A DNA stretch of 64,000 nt from Paguma larvata (lineage: Eukaryota; Chordata; Mammalia; Carnivora; Viverridae): the NCBI GenBank assembly GCA_030068075.1, contig CM057826.1, positions 67,243,312-67,307,311 on the forward strand. The letters run 5' to 3'. The number at the start of each line of letters is the position of its first letter. The stretch's first letter is position 1. The notes beneath the pieces were generated by a model. The model did not search any database and was not told where the DNA came from. It saw only the letters and a program-made list of their open reading frames with translations. Positions 35,104-47,385 of the stretch are shown here, one piece after another. The position numbers were made by a program, and so were the translations under genes.

Positions 35104-35247
35104 CAAAGTTTTCTTTCTCTCTTTTTTTTTAAGATTTTATTTTTTTTAAATAATCTCTGCACCCAACATAGGGCTCAAACTTACAATCAAATCAAGAGTT
35201 GCACGCTGCACCAACTGAACCAGCCAGGCACCCTCCCTCAAAGTTTT
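35104..35247 (-). mobile_element. Short CAN-SINE of the old carnivoran subtype
   Basis: aagattttattttttttaaa then taatctctgcacccaacata, gggctcaaacttacaatcaa, atcaagagttgcacgctgca and ccaactgaaccagccaggca match the old short CAN-SINE lacking the long purine-rich body. The repeat caaagtttt flanks it at 35104-35112 and 35239-35247. Confidence 0.88.
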
Positions 35248-35334
35248 ATTTTTCAATAGCACTACAGGTTACTTGGTCAGCTGGGACCCAGTTTGCAGGA
35301 GGTTACATCTCTGTACTACCACAATTACCAACTA

Positions 35335-35885
35335 GTTTTCTATTGTTGTATATCAAATTACCACAATTCAGCAGCTTAAAACAATATACACAAGAATCGT
35401 ACAGGTTCTTTGGGTCAAAAATTCAGGCACGGCTTAACTGGGTTTTTGGCTTCTTGGTCTCTCACAGGACTGTAATTAAAACGTTAGCCAACGCTAGGAC
35501 TCTCATCTGAAAGCTTGAATGGGGATGGATCCACTTCCTAGCTCATGTGGTTGTTGGCAGGATTTAGTATTTTGCACGTGGCTGGAATGGGGGCCTGAGT
35601 CCCTTGCCATGTAAGCCTCACCACAGACCAACTCAAAACACAGCAGCTTGTTTCACTAAAGCCAGGAAGGAAGAGATTATGTTAGCAGGACAAATTTACA
35701 ATCTAATAAATATAATAATGGAAATGATGTCCCATCCCCTTTGCTGTATTCTATTTGCTAGTATGAAGTTATCAGAACAGTCTATACTCTAGAGGAGGGG
35801 ACTGCACAAGGACACAAAATGAACTGTAGGATGTGAGGATTACTGGGGGTCATCTTAGAGTCTGTCCACCACTCAGCAAGACAAA
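35335..35885 (-). mobile_element. MLT1-type (ERVL-MaLR) LTR, minus strand, nearly complete
   Basis: Left end ctattgttgtatatcaaatt then cagcagcttaaaacaatata, tcatctgaaagcttgaatgg, ctcatgtggttgttggcagg, cttgccatgtaagcctcacc, gtcccatcccctttgctgta, ttctatttgctagtatgaag and right end gggggtcatcttagagtctg tccaccac. This is the complete order of an MLT1A/B-type LTR in reverse. No internal retroviral sequence adjoins it, so it is a solo LTR. Confidence 0.75.
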
Positions 35886-36314
35886 AAAAAATCAATAACA
35901 AAAAACTCCGAAACTAGTTAACATGAGGGACCATGCCCAGGCTCTTAAACATACACCATCTCTCCTACTTCATCGGCCATATCAAGTCAAATGGCCTTAT
36001 CTGCCTTGGGAGAGGGGGCATGCAATCCCACTATATGCTTATAAAGAGGAGAAACAGAACATTTGCCAATAGCCCCAAGGACAACCACATTTTGTCAATG
36101 AAATAAAATCACTTTGGTCTCTGAAAACAAATTCACTGATTACAAAAAGATCAGTACATAAAATAACAAGTTAAAAAAAGAAAAACAAGAAAACTATACC
36201 ATCACACCATTGTCTTAACTTGGGTTCTCCTAAAAGCAGACTCTGACGTAAGAAAGAGTACAAGTAGTTTATTTTAGAAGTGATGGTGTGAAGACGTGAG
36301 AGGGGAAGGGAAAA

Positions 36315-36320
<6 letters not shown>

Positions 36321-36362
<42 letters not shown>
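36321..36362. repeat. (GT)n microsatellite, about 20 perfect units
   Basis: Uninterrupted GT from 36322 to 36361, preceded by an A9 run, a likely polymorphic marker. The bracketing sequence (35886-36320 and 36363-37308) has no recognised gene or repeat. Confidence 0.97.
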
Positions 36363-36363
<1 letters not shown>

Positions 36364-37308
36364 TAACAGTTGCTATTGTGGCAAACTGGGGCTCGAATCT
36401 TCTGGGAATATTTCTAATGAAATAAAATTCTGGACACATTTCCAGGAGGCTTGGTTTTCAGGTCCAACATATTATTCTAAGAAGCTAAGACCTCTTGAAT
36501 CTTATTTTCCTCATCTATAAAATTGAGGATATTTGCTCTAAATTTTTTTAGGCCTTGCAAAAATAATTTATTTCTGACTCATATATGTCATTATGTTATT
36601 TAATATGAAATCTACTTTACTCTGGTGCCTTCGATTGTTTCTGTCACCTTAGGGAGGAACTGAAGTTCCACCGTTACTATGCTAGACACCTTAGGGGAGA
36701 CATAGGAGTAAGAATCATAACACTCCTCCTCAGAAGAGTTTTTAGTCATATAGGAGAGACAGACATATACACCTTTATTCCTCCCCCTTATCCTCCTTCC
36801 CCTCTCTCTTAGTATCACCCATGTCTGTACTTGGTATTCAGAAGAAATATGTGCAGGAAAAGATGCAATAAAGTGCTATGTTATTTCTCTATTTATCTTC
36901 ATTATCTCCAGAGAGAAAACATGCCGCCATGAAAATCAATGACAGGTTAACTGTCCCTTTCTCCTTACTAAGGAAACGTTTTAGATGGTTTCTTAGAAAA
37001 ATTCAGACTTGGATCCCTTTGTGATTTCCTTTAAATTAAAATTAGCATAGAGGACTGAATTACAAACAAAATGCAGTACCATAGGCAAGTTTGGAAAAAC
37101 CCAAAAAAAGTGTCCAGCATTAGAGAATTTCTGCATGTTGTGGGCAATGGATGAAACGAAGAAAAGGCGGCTGTGTCCTCACACCCTATGCCTGTCTCTA
37201 CTCATGAGATGCTCAGTGTTCCCCAAGGCCAGGATTCCAGATGTTGAGGTCTTGAGAGTGGCCTGCTGAGCAGAGGTTCTCAAGAGATTGGTACCTCCAT
37301 CTGGGGTA
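36363..37308. other. No recognisable gene
   Basis: No family recognised, except that 37220-37308 and 37487-37560 may be the two halves of an older DNA-transposon relic into which the palindromic element below inserted. That is only an impression. Confidence 0.4.
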
Positions 37309-37486
37309 TGGTTGCCAGATTTAGCAAACACACGATGTTTAGTTAATATCAATTTCAGAGAAACAGTAATTTTTGTAGTGAGTATGTCCCAATTATTTCA
37401 TGAGACCTATTTACACTGAAAAATGTTTCATTGTTTATCTGAAATTCAAATATAACAAGGCATCCTGGATTTAATCTGGCAACCCT
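37309..37486. mobile_element. Palindromic non-autonomous DNA transposon (MER53-like)
   Basis: The left end ggttgccagatttagcaaac is mirrored by the right end …taatctggcaaccc. The inner arms also pair (atcaatttcagagaaacagt against ttgtttatctgaaattcaaa), so the whole roughly 178 bp is one imperfect hairpin. The sequence agrees with a common mammalian palindromic element I remember as MER53. It has no coding capacity and would have been moved by a transposase in trans. Confidence 0.7.
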
Positions 37487-38874
37487 ACTCTAGGGAGCTT
37501 TTCCAAAATTTGTGGAGGCAAATTTTTTCATCACAGTTATGGAGGGAGTAGGGATGCTGGATATTGTTCATGTGTTAAACAATCTTACATAATAGAGAAA
37601 TGTCTCATAGCCACATGACTTTTGAATATCCAAATGGACACTCATAAAAACAAAGTAAGTTGGGATGGTTTTAATGTATAATGAGTTTAACATGCAATGG
37701 AATCTTCGAAATATAAGAATCGATAACTATGTAAATTAAGGGGTAATTTTACTTTGTGTTCATTATGTTGCTAATAGCTATTCATCATCCCAGAAAACCA
37801 TATCACCTGTGGCAACAGTGTTTATGGTATTTGAGTCACCAATATACCACCTCTGAATCATTGGCAGCTGTCATCATCACAGTGCTTCTATGTGTGTGTG
37901 TACACGCACATGATTCATCGTTATTCTTGCAGTATTATTGAGTGCAAGTTCTTACATGTTAAAATACTGTGTCATAAATTATTTCCTCTTATTTCTCTTT
38001 TACATTGAAATTAGGGCATTATATATTTTATTCAAAATATTTGCAGAGCTAGATTATGTTACATATGAATTTCATCTCAGGACTGTAAGGGGGCTTGGGT
38101 CTGGTCGGACAAATATCCACTGCTGCGTGGGTCTGGGACCTCCGGTTTCTCCACCATGCCACATGGGTAGGGTCCAGCACAAAAAAGAACTTTGGAGGAA
38201 GAAAGATTCTACAATTTTAAAAGAAAAATCAAAATAGCATGATTATGCAAACACATTGCAACCTCTTCACCTCCTCCTTTCTCATCTCTCTAAATCCCCT
38301 CCAAGAAACATAGAAATTCAATCTTGATTCTACAATTTTTAAATTTTATTTTTTCATCTAAGCTTTGGGACAAAAACTGCATCATTGCATGTTGGATATA
38401 TTTCTTTGCCTGAACCAAAATTGTGTTTTATGAATCCTAATAGATCTACATGGAAAGGAAATCAACCCCTGAGGCTGTTCAGGGTTTACTAATACCAATA
38501 CTTCCGTCAGCATAAGTAATGATAATGTTGATTATGCTTTTAAGAAATCTACTTCTGAGTGAACACAGCGTCTCACAAAGTAGAAGACAGACCTAGATCC
38601 TGAAGATATCCAAACATAATTATTACAATTCACATTCTAGGCTATTAAGCAATTTGTCTGGCAATTAACCTTCTATATGATTCCTTGAACCGCTGTTATC
38701 ATAATAAATAACATTTGGATATAATCGGTATTGGGGATGCTATGAGACTGTCCTCAGGAGAAGGAAAAAAATGGATGCTAGTGACAAAGAGGAAGGACAG
38801 CAATGAGCCTGGGAGGATAAAGGATAAAGATGAGCCTGGGTGTTCTGGAGATCAAATACTATGTAACAAAATCC
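37487..38874. other. No recognisable gene; small GC-rich island at 38081-38180
   Basis: Mostly AT-rich. A 100-bp segment at 38081-38180 is GC-rich with CpGs (ggtctggtcggacaaatatc, tgctgcgtgggtctgggacc), unlike its surroundings. A 99-codon plus-strand frame spans it (37938-38237) without a recognisable domain. Nothing decides between a decayed repeat and unique sequence. Confidence 0.45.
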
Positions 38875-39350
38875 TCCTAAAACTGGTGGCTTAAAACAAC
38901 AACCAATTTAATTATATCTCATAATTTGGGGTGTCAAGAATTCAAGTAAGGCTCAGTGGGACAATTCTTCTGCTCCACGAGATATCCATTGGAGTTACTT
39001 GGGTATTTACCTGGAGTTGGTCTGGAAGTTCGGGATAGCTTCCTTCACAGGCTCAATGCCTTGACAAGAAGAGCTAGAAACGTAAGCTAAGCTGGACCAT
39101 TGTCCTCTCCATGTGATCTTTTCTGGTGGGTAACTGGGCTGCTTACATGGTGGCTAAGATGCAGGAGTGTTTCCTGTGAAACAAAAGTAGCTGACTTTTT
39201 AGGGCTTTGACCCAGAAACTAGAGCAGGGTCATTTCTGCTGTATTCTATGGTTTCCATCAACAGACGGTGCGCAAATTCAGAGTGAAGGAAAATAGACCT
39301 CACTTCTCAATGGGAAAAGGATCAAAGAATTTGTGGCCACTTAACTCACC
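38875..39350 (-). mobile_element. MLT1-type LTR relic, minus strand
   Basis: ctaaaactggtggcttaaaa, ctcataatttggggtgtcaa, tccatgtgatcttttctggt, ggctttgacccagaaactag, tcatttctgctgtattctat, tgggaaaaggatcaaagaat and ttgtggccacttaactca are collinear with the LTR at 23525-24065, so the two belong to the same or sister subfamilies. Confidence 0.55.
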
Positions 39351-42300
39351 AAATTTGAAGGAAATAAGAAGGTAAGCAGGTGATGGGCACACATTACACC
39401 ATCCCAAGATGCCAAGTACCATGTCCATGCAAGAAAGACACTGTGAAAAGAGAGAGAGGGGAAATGGCGTAGCACAAAATGAACAATAAGGTCAGCAGAG
39501 GCACTGCTCACTGTGGTTCTGAAGAAGTCTGACAACAGTTTAAATTGACAATGTTGTGAAAGATTACAGCATCACATAACATTATTATGTCATACTAGCT
39601 AACACAGAAAAGTACAACACGTTCATAATTGAAATATTGTACGATGGATATTTTATTCCTGTAAGATTACTTCTCTAAAGGCTCTCTTCAGAGTAAGGGA
39701 AGAGCATAACCAAGATAAAAGATTAAATGCTCCTACTCGGACTTCCAAATTAAGTTCATGAAGTCCATTTCATATAAAAATGTGAAAGAGTTGGGATGTT
39801 TAGAGCAAGAAGAACTTTCAGTTTTAAATGAGTCTGAACTTAGTGGAATCAAAAGAATAGAGGCTATAGAGCAGAACACAGAGTAGTAAGGATAAAGACG
39901 TGATTGTTTTGTAAAGAACTGGGGACGTGTCAAGCTACTTGCACAGTTACCTACTTTTTATATGCGAATCCTACAGATATGAGGCACCTGGCAGTTCTTT
40001 ATTGATACAACCAGAATAGCATTGCAGCGTCTGTCCCTCACACCAATCCCCCAGACTTCTCAATGAGAGTCATCGAAACTTTTAACTTGGGTAGTTGGGG
40101 GGGGGCAGAGAAAAATGGATTTTCTCCATTTATACACAGGAGAGAAGCAGCCACCTCTATGTCCTTCCCCAAAGAAAAGAAGAAAAGAAAGATATTTTAA
40201 AAACTTCTGATCCTTTGAGGATGGAAAGGATGCTGGGTTCTCACTCTGTTTGGATTGTAAATAAAGTCTCTCCAGGAATCAGAAAGCCTGGTGTGTTCCA
40301 ACCTACAGACGTCCTGGTTTCATCTCTTTTTATATATAAATTCCTAGGAGCTAACCTAGATGCCTATCTCAAGATGTTTGGATTTGGAGGAGATAAGAGA
40401 AGATGTATTATCCTTTCAGATCAGAACACTTAGCTACATCACTAGAAAAACAAATGGCTACCGATCTAATCCTTATGGCATGTGAAAATGCATCCAGGGG
40501 AAGTGAAAGCCAGCATTCCCTATCTTTATATCTTTCACATTTCTCTGTCTCAGGCGACTAGAGCTTTTTGCAGGAGCACTGACGAATCCAAGGAAGTTTC
40601 ATTTCCCCACATGATATAACAGTGGTTCCCTGACATATAGAATGTTAATAAAAACACTTGCTAGTCTAGGGGTAAGAGTGAAAGTTGAAAAGCCACACAT
40701 ATTTAGAAGTGGCAAGACCAGGATATATATGGTGTTCAAGTAGATCATTTTTACCGCTTTTAGGTACATGTACAAGTCACATAATCACAATGACTTAAGT
40801 AAGTAGTGGGTTATTTTTTTCCTCTAACGAGAAGTTTGAAGATAAGTAATACATCAACGGCCCAGACTCCTTGTGGTGTCCTATTGCCATGTTAGCATAT
40901 GGTTGGTGAGCTACAAGGTGGCTGCGCCTGTCATCATGCATGCACTTCAATACGTTAGAAGGAGAAGAGTCAAATGTACCTATCAGCTTTTTAAAATTTT
41001 TTAAGTCCTAGAAACGATAGCTTCTGAGAAGCCTATCCAGTTATATCCATTTATATCTTTTTTTCCGTTTATATCTTATTGCCCTTCCCTAATGAAAGGA
41101 AACTTGAAAAGGTGAATATTGACACTAACATTGGTGCCCTGAACAAAACTGGGTTTCTTTTAGCAAGGAAGACAAGATTAAAAGCTATCAGAGCAGCAAT
41201 GAACAATGTTTCCCATCCCCTGAGCTTCAGTCTAAGGAAGGAATATAAGACTACAAAATGCCAGGTGCCTGGGGAGTAGGCTGAACATGGAGAAGGATTC
41301 TGCCCCACTTGCTGTCTGGATCTGTGAAAGGAGACTTCCTCTCAATGTCCTAGCATTTTCATAGGGTGGACAGAGTGGAGTAAGAAGGCAGGGGTGGTAT
41401 GTTTAAGCAGGGAAAAGACCTACACACAATATAGTGGTTGTCCAGAAGTTCACGCATCCCTTATATGGCACTGAGACGGGCCATAAGGGCTAGAGGAATA
41501 AAATAGGTCTCAGTCAGAGTGAGAAGGATGCAGAAGACATGGACTCTGTCACCAGAGGCTCTGGCAGGGACTACAAACATCAGCATCATATTTCTGTCCA
41601 AGCTCCCCAATCAGATACATCGGCAACAGACACAGTGTTTCAGAGGTTGATCCCTAAAAAGCCAATGGCAGCTGCTGAAGAGCTGAGGCTGGCCTGTAGA
41701 CCAGGCATGGTACCCTGCCATAGCAGTACACAGTGGAGAATGGAAGGAAAGGTCATGAATTTTGAATTGTGTGACTCTAAATCTTAAATTGAATACACTA
41801 AATTTTCAACTGAATGTGACTAAATTATGTTCAATGGGAAAAATCAAGATTATCTTTCCCAGTGCGGTGAGTGGGAATAGGACAGAGTCCTGAGTTAGTT
41901 TAATTAAATCATGGAGATATAAAAAAGTTACACTTATGTACATGTAAGTAACATGTAAGTTTAAAAATCTATGGTCATAGGCAGAGTTAGGATTATGGTA
42001 TAAAAGTTATTAAAAATAAGAAATAGTATCTGACCATTTCTGATAGCTAAGCAAAGTGTAATGGTTAAGCTAATTCCTTTATTCAAGGCACAATGACTGA
42101 GTCTTCCTTGAAGAGATGCAGTCAGTGCTTCATGCTGGTGGCCTGATTTTAATCACCACAGTGGAGGCACAGACTGTCTCTGGGGTTCTCTGAGCATGAA
42201 GTGAAGGTGAGTGAATCAATATTCAGGTTCTGAGCAGGGAGACCCTTGAGGGGTGTGAGTCAGGCTAAGGAATTCTCAGCAGTAAGTTTGGGGGCTGGTC

Positions 42301-42409
42301 CACTTGAAGAGAAAAGAAGAAATAGAATGTTCCTCAGAGCTTGGCTGTCGCTGGGGAATTTGTAAGAAATTCTCAGAAGGAAGTATTAGGAGAGGGAGAT
42401 GATAATAAC
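39351..42409. other. Unexplained 3-kb stretch
   Basis: The 66-112 codon frames at 40095-40433, 41069-41308, 41079-41279 and 41539-41787 show no recognisable domains. There is a G8 run at 40098. No repeat family, promoter or exon-like structure was recognised. Confidence 0.5.
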
Positions 42410-42670
42410 AGTAGTAATAATAATCACAAAACAGCTATTATTGGCTACAAATTTCTACTTTGTGGGAAACAAGAAAAATAGTTATTATCTTCAATTCTCA
42501 CAACAATTCTTGCAAGGTAAGTATTTTTATCCCCAATTTTGCATATAAGGAAGTAGACTCAGGGAGATCAAGGTACTTTCCTCGGGTTACACGGTCAGTA
42601 ACAGTCATGGTTGAAACCCAGATCAGTCGTCCAACACCAAAGTACTGCTCTTTTCACTGTGCTGTGCCTA
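42410..42670 (+). mobile_element. MIR SINE, nearly complete
   Basis: ttcaattctcacaacaattc, ttgcaaggtaagtattttta, tccccaattttgcatataag, gaagtagactcagggagatc, gtactttcctcgggttacac, ggttgaaacccagatcagtc and tgctcttttcactgtgctgt follow the MIR consensus from core to 3' end. The best-preserved MIR in the window. Confidence 0.85.
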
Positions 42671-45539
42671 TTGCACACAACCAGGAAAACAGTCGTTGGC
42701 CATTTACCCATTCCTAAAATGGGGAGAGATTGTTAGAGACAGGCGGTGGGGTTTTGCCCTTTGTCCCTAGATATCCCACCTCCCCTTCCTGCCAAAAAGC
42801 CAGCGGCTGAAAGTCCCCATGCTTACATCTGAGTTTCTAATCAACAAAACCTGGGTGTGTAAGTCAGAGGAATAGGATCTTTAACAGACAGTTTTGTGTT
42901 CAACAAAAGACTCCTGATTCCTAAAAGATGCAGTCTTCCAGGGTAAACACAGTGAACGTTCTGGAATTCATAACCAATTACATATGAGTTTGGGATTTTT
43001 CCATTACATTCTTTGAGCTACTCCCTCTTAACTTCATAACAAGTGATGTCACCCCTGGAGGGCCACCAGGAAGCACAGGGATTTCATGTGTCTTAAATCT
43101 GTATCTAGACTGCAATGATGTAACTAAGTCACATTACAGCATTTGCAAATATTCGACTCACTGTTTTCTTTGGATCACTGAAGCACAGCACTAAAATAAT
43201 CCAAATTTCATTTTTTGGTTTATTTCCCAGAATACAACTCATGTCCAGAGTCTTATAGGTCTCTTTAGGAAGATAAGGGAAGATCTCACCACAAAGGAAA
43301 ACAACAATTGAAGATAACCTGTGGCTTGCATCTCTTATATCTAACTTACTCCTTTGGTCCAAATTTCTACGGATTCCCTGGTGTGAAAAGATAGGGGAAC
43401 TTGGACGGAAAGGAGAGAATGACAGTGCAGGATGAGAAATTTTCTCACTAGTCGACCCAGTGCAGGAGGATCCAATGCTTGAGAACTGATCTTCCAAATA
43501 TTCTGTGTTTTTCATATAGAATGAAAATAGAAAAAAATGTGGTATTTATTATATGTTTCAGCAATTAAATTTAAAACTTTGTGGAAAGTTAACTGAAGTT
43601 ACATGTAATTTAGCCCACACTTACATGTCCAAGGACATGAATTTATGATGGGATAACGTCACCTCCTGTGTTGCCCACCAGATCCTCAAAAGTGATCCTG
43701 CAAGAAGGGGGGACTAAGTCCAAAATGTCAGGATTAAGCCTGGGCATGATTTCACAATAGGACAAGGTACAGAGTTTTAGGGGGTGAGCACACCTGGCCT
43801 CGATCTGAAGTGGATCTGGCAGATGAGGTTTACGGAAAGAATTTCTGGAGTAGACTCAGGCAAATTATGCTCGCTAGCCCAAGATTCTAGCCAAGTGTTG
43901 AAAAACAGCATGGGTGACCACAGGAAACAGATTCCAGTTCTCCAGGAAAGAGAATGAAAAGAGCTAGGTGGGGCTTGGTGTAGGGTTCTAGTACAGTAGG
44001 ACAGAATGCATTCAGAAACCAAAGCAAAAGCCAAGTCGTAAAGTATATAAGCACACTACCAGGGTGACATCTGCAACTGGGTAAGCCCAGGAATGCATGG
44101 AGGCTTTCCCTAGGTACCACAGGTCATGCCACAGGCAGGAAGGGGGCATTTAATAGGTTCATGAAGTTGATTCTTGGATAGGGAACAACAAGGCTGCCTC
44201 ATTCCACAACTTCGATGAGGCATGTGAAGGGCCCCGCTTGGCTCACTATCCAGTGGCCAGGACTCAAAGGCAATACAAACGGTGTCCACTGGAGTGTTCC
44301 ATGCAGTGGCCCTGAGTGTCCTATATTTACTCTGCACATTTAATGTCTTTAGAACTGTTAGCATGGTACAGAGAGAACAGAAGATACTGACCACAAAGTT
44401 CTATTTATTCATGCATATCTTAGACTGATTTAGAAATAATTCTAAAATATCTTGCTCTAAGTTGAGCAGAGCATATTGCTGAATGTGAAGAGCCAGAGAA
44501 ACAATTCAGTTGAAGCAAAATTTACTGGTTAGAGGTAAGGACCATAGATTTTTGAACCACAGATTTGTGAATACCAAAATACTTTGACTCTGATCATTAG
44601 ATTTATTTATACAAGTTGCTCACATGAATCTTTTAACAAGGTGATTTTTAACAAGGGAGAGATTTTTAACAAGGGAGATGAATGAGCAGCTAAGCTGTGA
44701 AGCTAAGGTGGCTGAAATTTTGAGCCCACAGCATTTCCTTGTCAGAGACCACAGCATCTGGCTAGTGGAGCACACTTATTTCCACCTATTGCTGTGTCTT
44801 GAGGGTATGCCTGCCTGTAACTCCTCTCCACTTTTTTTTATGTTGGAGCCCAAACTCACCTCCACTCAGACTAGAATATGATAAGTGACAACCTGAAAAA
44901 TTGTAAAGATATGCCCAGAAAATAATTCTCACTCAGATTTTTCTCTGGCATCTTGTTTGGTCCAGTGTCTGAAGCTGTGATTGATGGAAGTTGGTCACAA
45001 TGGCACAAAGCTGGAGTTGTGATCATTCAGTGTTCCTTCACCCAAGAAAATAAATCAAGAACAGCACCATGTAGCAGGGAAGTGAGGTATCCTAGAGCTA
45101 TTTCTGTGGCAGGCGGGGGGAACAAGTCATAGTCTCCCACAGAGTTTGAGTCTCTCAACTTCATTTTCATAATCAGGTTAGCTACTTTTCAAAGATGCAC
45201 TATGACCCTCGCATGGGGGGAAAGCTCGTGTTTCTTGGCTCAGCCTAATATGCTGACAGTGAAAAGGTTAGGAAGGCACTTCCCCTCTTTTTTTCCCTTA
45301 GTGAATTGAAAGGCACTTTGAAAATATATTTGGTGTCTCTGAACATTTCTGGGCTCACGGCTGGTAGCATTTACAGAAGCCACCTGGTGATATAGAAGCC
45401 TCACTCTCAAAAGTGAGCTTGAGATGAGTGAAAATAATGATCTAAATATTCTGCCCTAACTTGGGAGAAGGAAGCTGAGATGACAGGCGAACCCAGTTCC
45501 CAGAAACCTAGTACTCCTTCTGATGCCTTCCTCTCCCTC
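42671..45539. other. Unexplained 2.9-kb stretch
   Basis: The 128-codon minus-strand frame at 43129-43515 and several 77-94 codon minus-strand frames at 43777-44394 are not recognisable. GC content rises modestly around 43.6-44.3 kb. No recognised repeat. Confidence 0.5.
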
Positions 45540-46330
45540 TGTACCCTTCCAATCTATCACCTAGCCAATCTATCACAAAGGTTTCCTTCTAAATGTCTCT
45601 TGAACCCATCCGTTATTTCCATCTCCACCACTAATACCTAGCCTTCAGTTCTTATCGGGACATAAACACACGCGCACGCACGCGCACACACACACACGCA
45701 CATACTGCACTAACCCATGGTTTCCTTCCTCCTGTTTTGTGCTCTCACATTCCATTCCCCACACAGTAACCAAAGGTGTTTTTACATCAATCACTTATGG
45801 CACTCTCCTGAATCAAATGCTTTTATTGGCTTCCTTTCACACTCCAAATAAAATCCAAACTCCTCTAACCATAGTTTCTAGGCCCTCAGTTATCCGGCTT
45901 CTGCATCTTTCTCCATTTTCATTTCCTACAACTTTCCCATCATCCATAGTGCTCCTGACACACTGACCTTCATCCAGTTCCTCCTACCTTGCACATACTT
46001 CTTTCTCTTTCTAGAATGTGCTTCCTCCTTCTTCTTTTTTTAAATAATGTGCTTCCTTCTGATCTTAGTTCTTTTGTACACTTGGATAATCAGATTAAAC
46101 ATGGATTCTATACAGAGTTATTCCTGACCACCAATAGATTTTTCACTCCGTGCCAAATCTGTAATGTTTTGTAAGTTACTTAATCATTTACCCATTTATT
46201 GTTAACCTCCAACAGACTATAGGATCCCTGAGAACAAGTATCTCACCCTTATGCTTAATGGTAACTGGCAGGTGGTTAGGCACTCAGTAAGTATTTATTA
46301 AGCGGAATGGATTGAATAAATGAAGGAATG
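45540..46330 (+). mobile_element. L2 LINE, 3' portion
   Basis: ccaaataaaatccaaactcc (about 45844), ggccctcagttatccggctt, cactgaccttcatccagttc, cttctttctctttctagaat, gcttccttctgatcttagtt, cttaatcatttacccattta, gagaacaagtatctcaccct, ggcactcagtaagtatttat and gaatggattgaataaatgaa are in L2 order through to its 3' end. The coding part is fully decayed. Confidence 0.8.
45664..45702. repeat. (CA)n/(CG)-interspersed microsatellite
   Basis: acacacgcgcacgcacgcgcacacacacac: a CA run with five or six CpGs, unusual in this CpG-poor window. Alternating purine-pyrimidine throughout, so it is strongly Z-DNA prone. Confidence 0.9.
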
Positions 46331-46595
46331 ACCTTCTGGCTCTAACCCCTAACTCCCAGTTGCTGAGTCATTGTTCCAGCTAATTGGCTGGACTGCTGCC
46401 CAATATTACATTATCTTGCTTTCCTCTGGTTAAAAGCACCCCAAGAGACACTTTGATATATCAGTCACCTTTCGACCTATTGTGCTTTGACTGAGTTCTG
46501 CTTGTCTCAGTGTGTTAAGCTTATGTACAGGACCCTGACAATGAATACCAATAATCCTAATGCAGTTTCACTAGCTAACAGGGGTAAAGGATGGT

Positions 46596-47385
46596 ATGAT
46601 GGATTAAAGATTGGCACAAATTCACTGACCTTCCTCCTTGGTATATGTTCAGGAATATACGTTTACTCCCCTTGAATCTGGTATGTTCTGTGACTGCTTT
46701 GGCTCATAGAATGGGTTGGAAGTGAGGCTGTGCCAGTATGAGGTCCAGGCCTTATGAGACTGGTAGCTCATACTTCCTGCCTCTAGGAATATGCTGTCTT
46801 AGGGTCTGAGCCACCATGTAAGAAGTTCAATTACCCTGTAGAGAAGCCACGTAGAGAAGCCTTGAAACTATAAAAAAAGGAGAGGGGCCCAGCTGAGCCC
46901 AGACATCAGTCAAAACAAATAAGGCACCAGACACATGAATTAATTCTTCTTGGACCCTCCAAATCTAAATAGCCACTAGCTGAATACAATTGAGTGACCC
47001 CAATCAGGGCTCCATGAGGCAGAAGAACTGCCTATCTGAGCACTGTCCAAATTCCTAACCTACAGATTTTGAACTTAATGAAATGACTATTGTTATAAGG
47101 CATCATAGGCTTTTTTGGTTTATTTATTTATTTTGAGAGAGAGAGAGAGAGAGGGAGAAAGAGAGTCAAAGTGTGTATGTGAGCAGGGGAGGGGCAGAGA
47201 GAGAGAGAGACAGAGAATCCCAAGTAGGCTCCGCACCATCAGTGCAGAGCCTGATGCCAGGCTCGATCCCAGGAACCATGAGTTCATGACCTGAGATGAA
47301 ATCAAGGTGAAATCAGTGACACTCAACCAACCAAGCCACCCAGGCACCCTTGTTGTAAGGCATCATGTTTTGGGTAGTTTGTTAA
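46596..47385 (+). mobile_element. MLT1-type LTR split by a SINE
   Basis: tggcacaaattcactgacct, tccccttgaatctggtatgt, tctgtgactgctttggctca, ggtctgagccaccatgtaag, agagaagccacgtagagaag, catcagtcaaaacaaataag-type spacer, gagcactgtccaaattccta and the 3' end aaggcatcatgttttgggta then gtttgttaag after the SINE follow the MLT1 LTR order. Internal sequence is absent. gtagagaagccacgtagaga is a short tandem duplication inside it. Confidence 0.7.
47090..47366 (-). mobile_element. CAN-SINE nested in the LTR, with 17-bp duplication
   Basis: Body 47107-47349. The flanking repeats are TTGTTATAAGGCATCAT (47090-47106) and TTGTTGTAAGGCATCAT (47350-47366), 16 of 17 identical. A short repeat of gaaatca in the head region (gatgaaatcaaggtgaaatc) is specific to this copy. 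Confidence 0.96.

Noticed and set aside
40095..44394. Several 75-128 codon frames as possible small genes or exons
   Set aside because: No domain, no codon bias, no consistent splice-site framing or CpG island. Frames overlap on opposite strands, as expected by chance.
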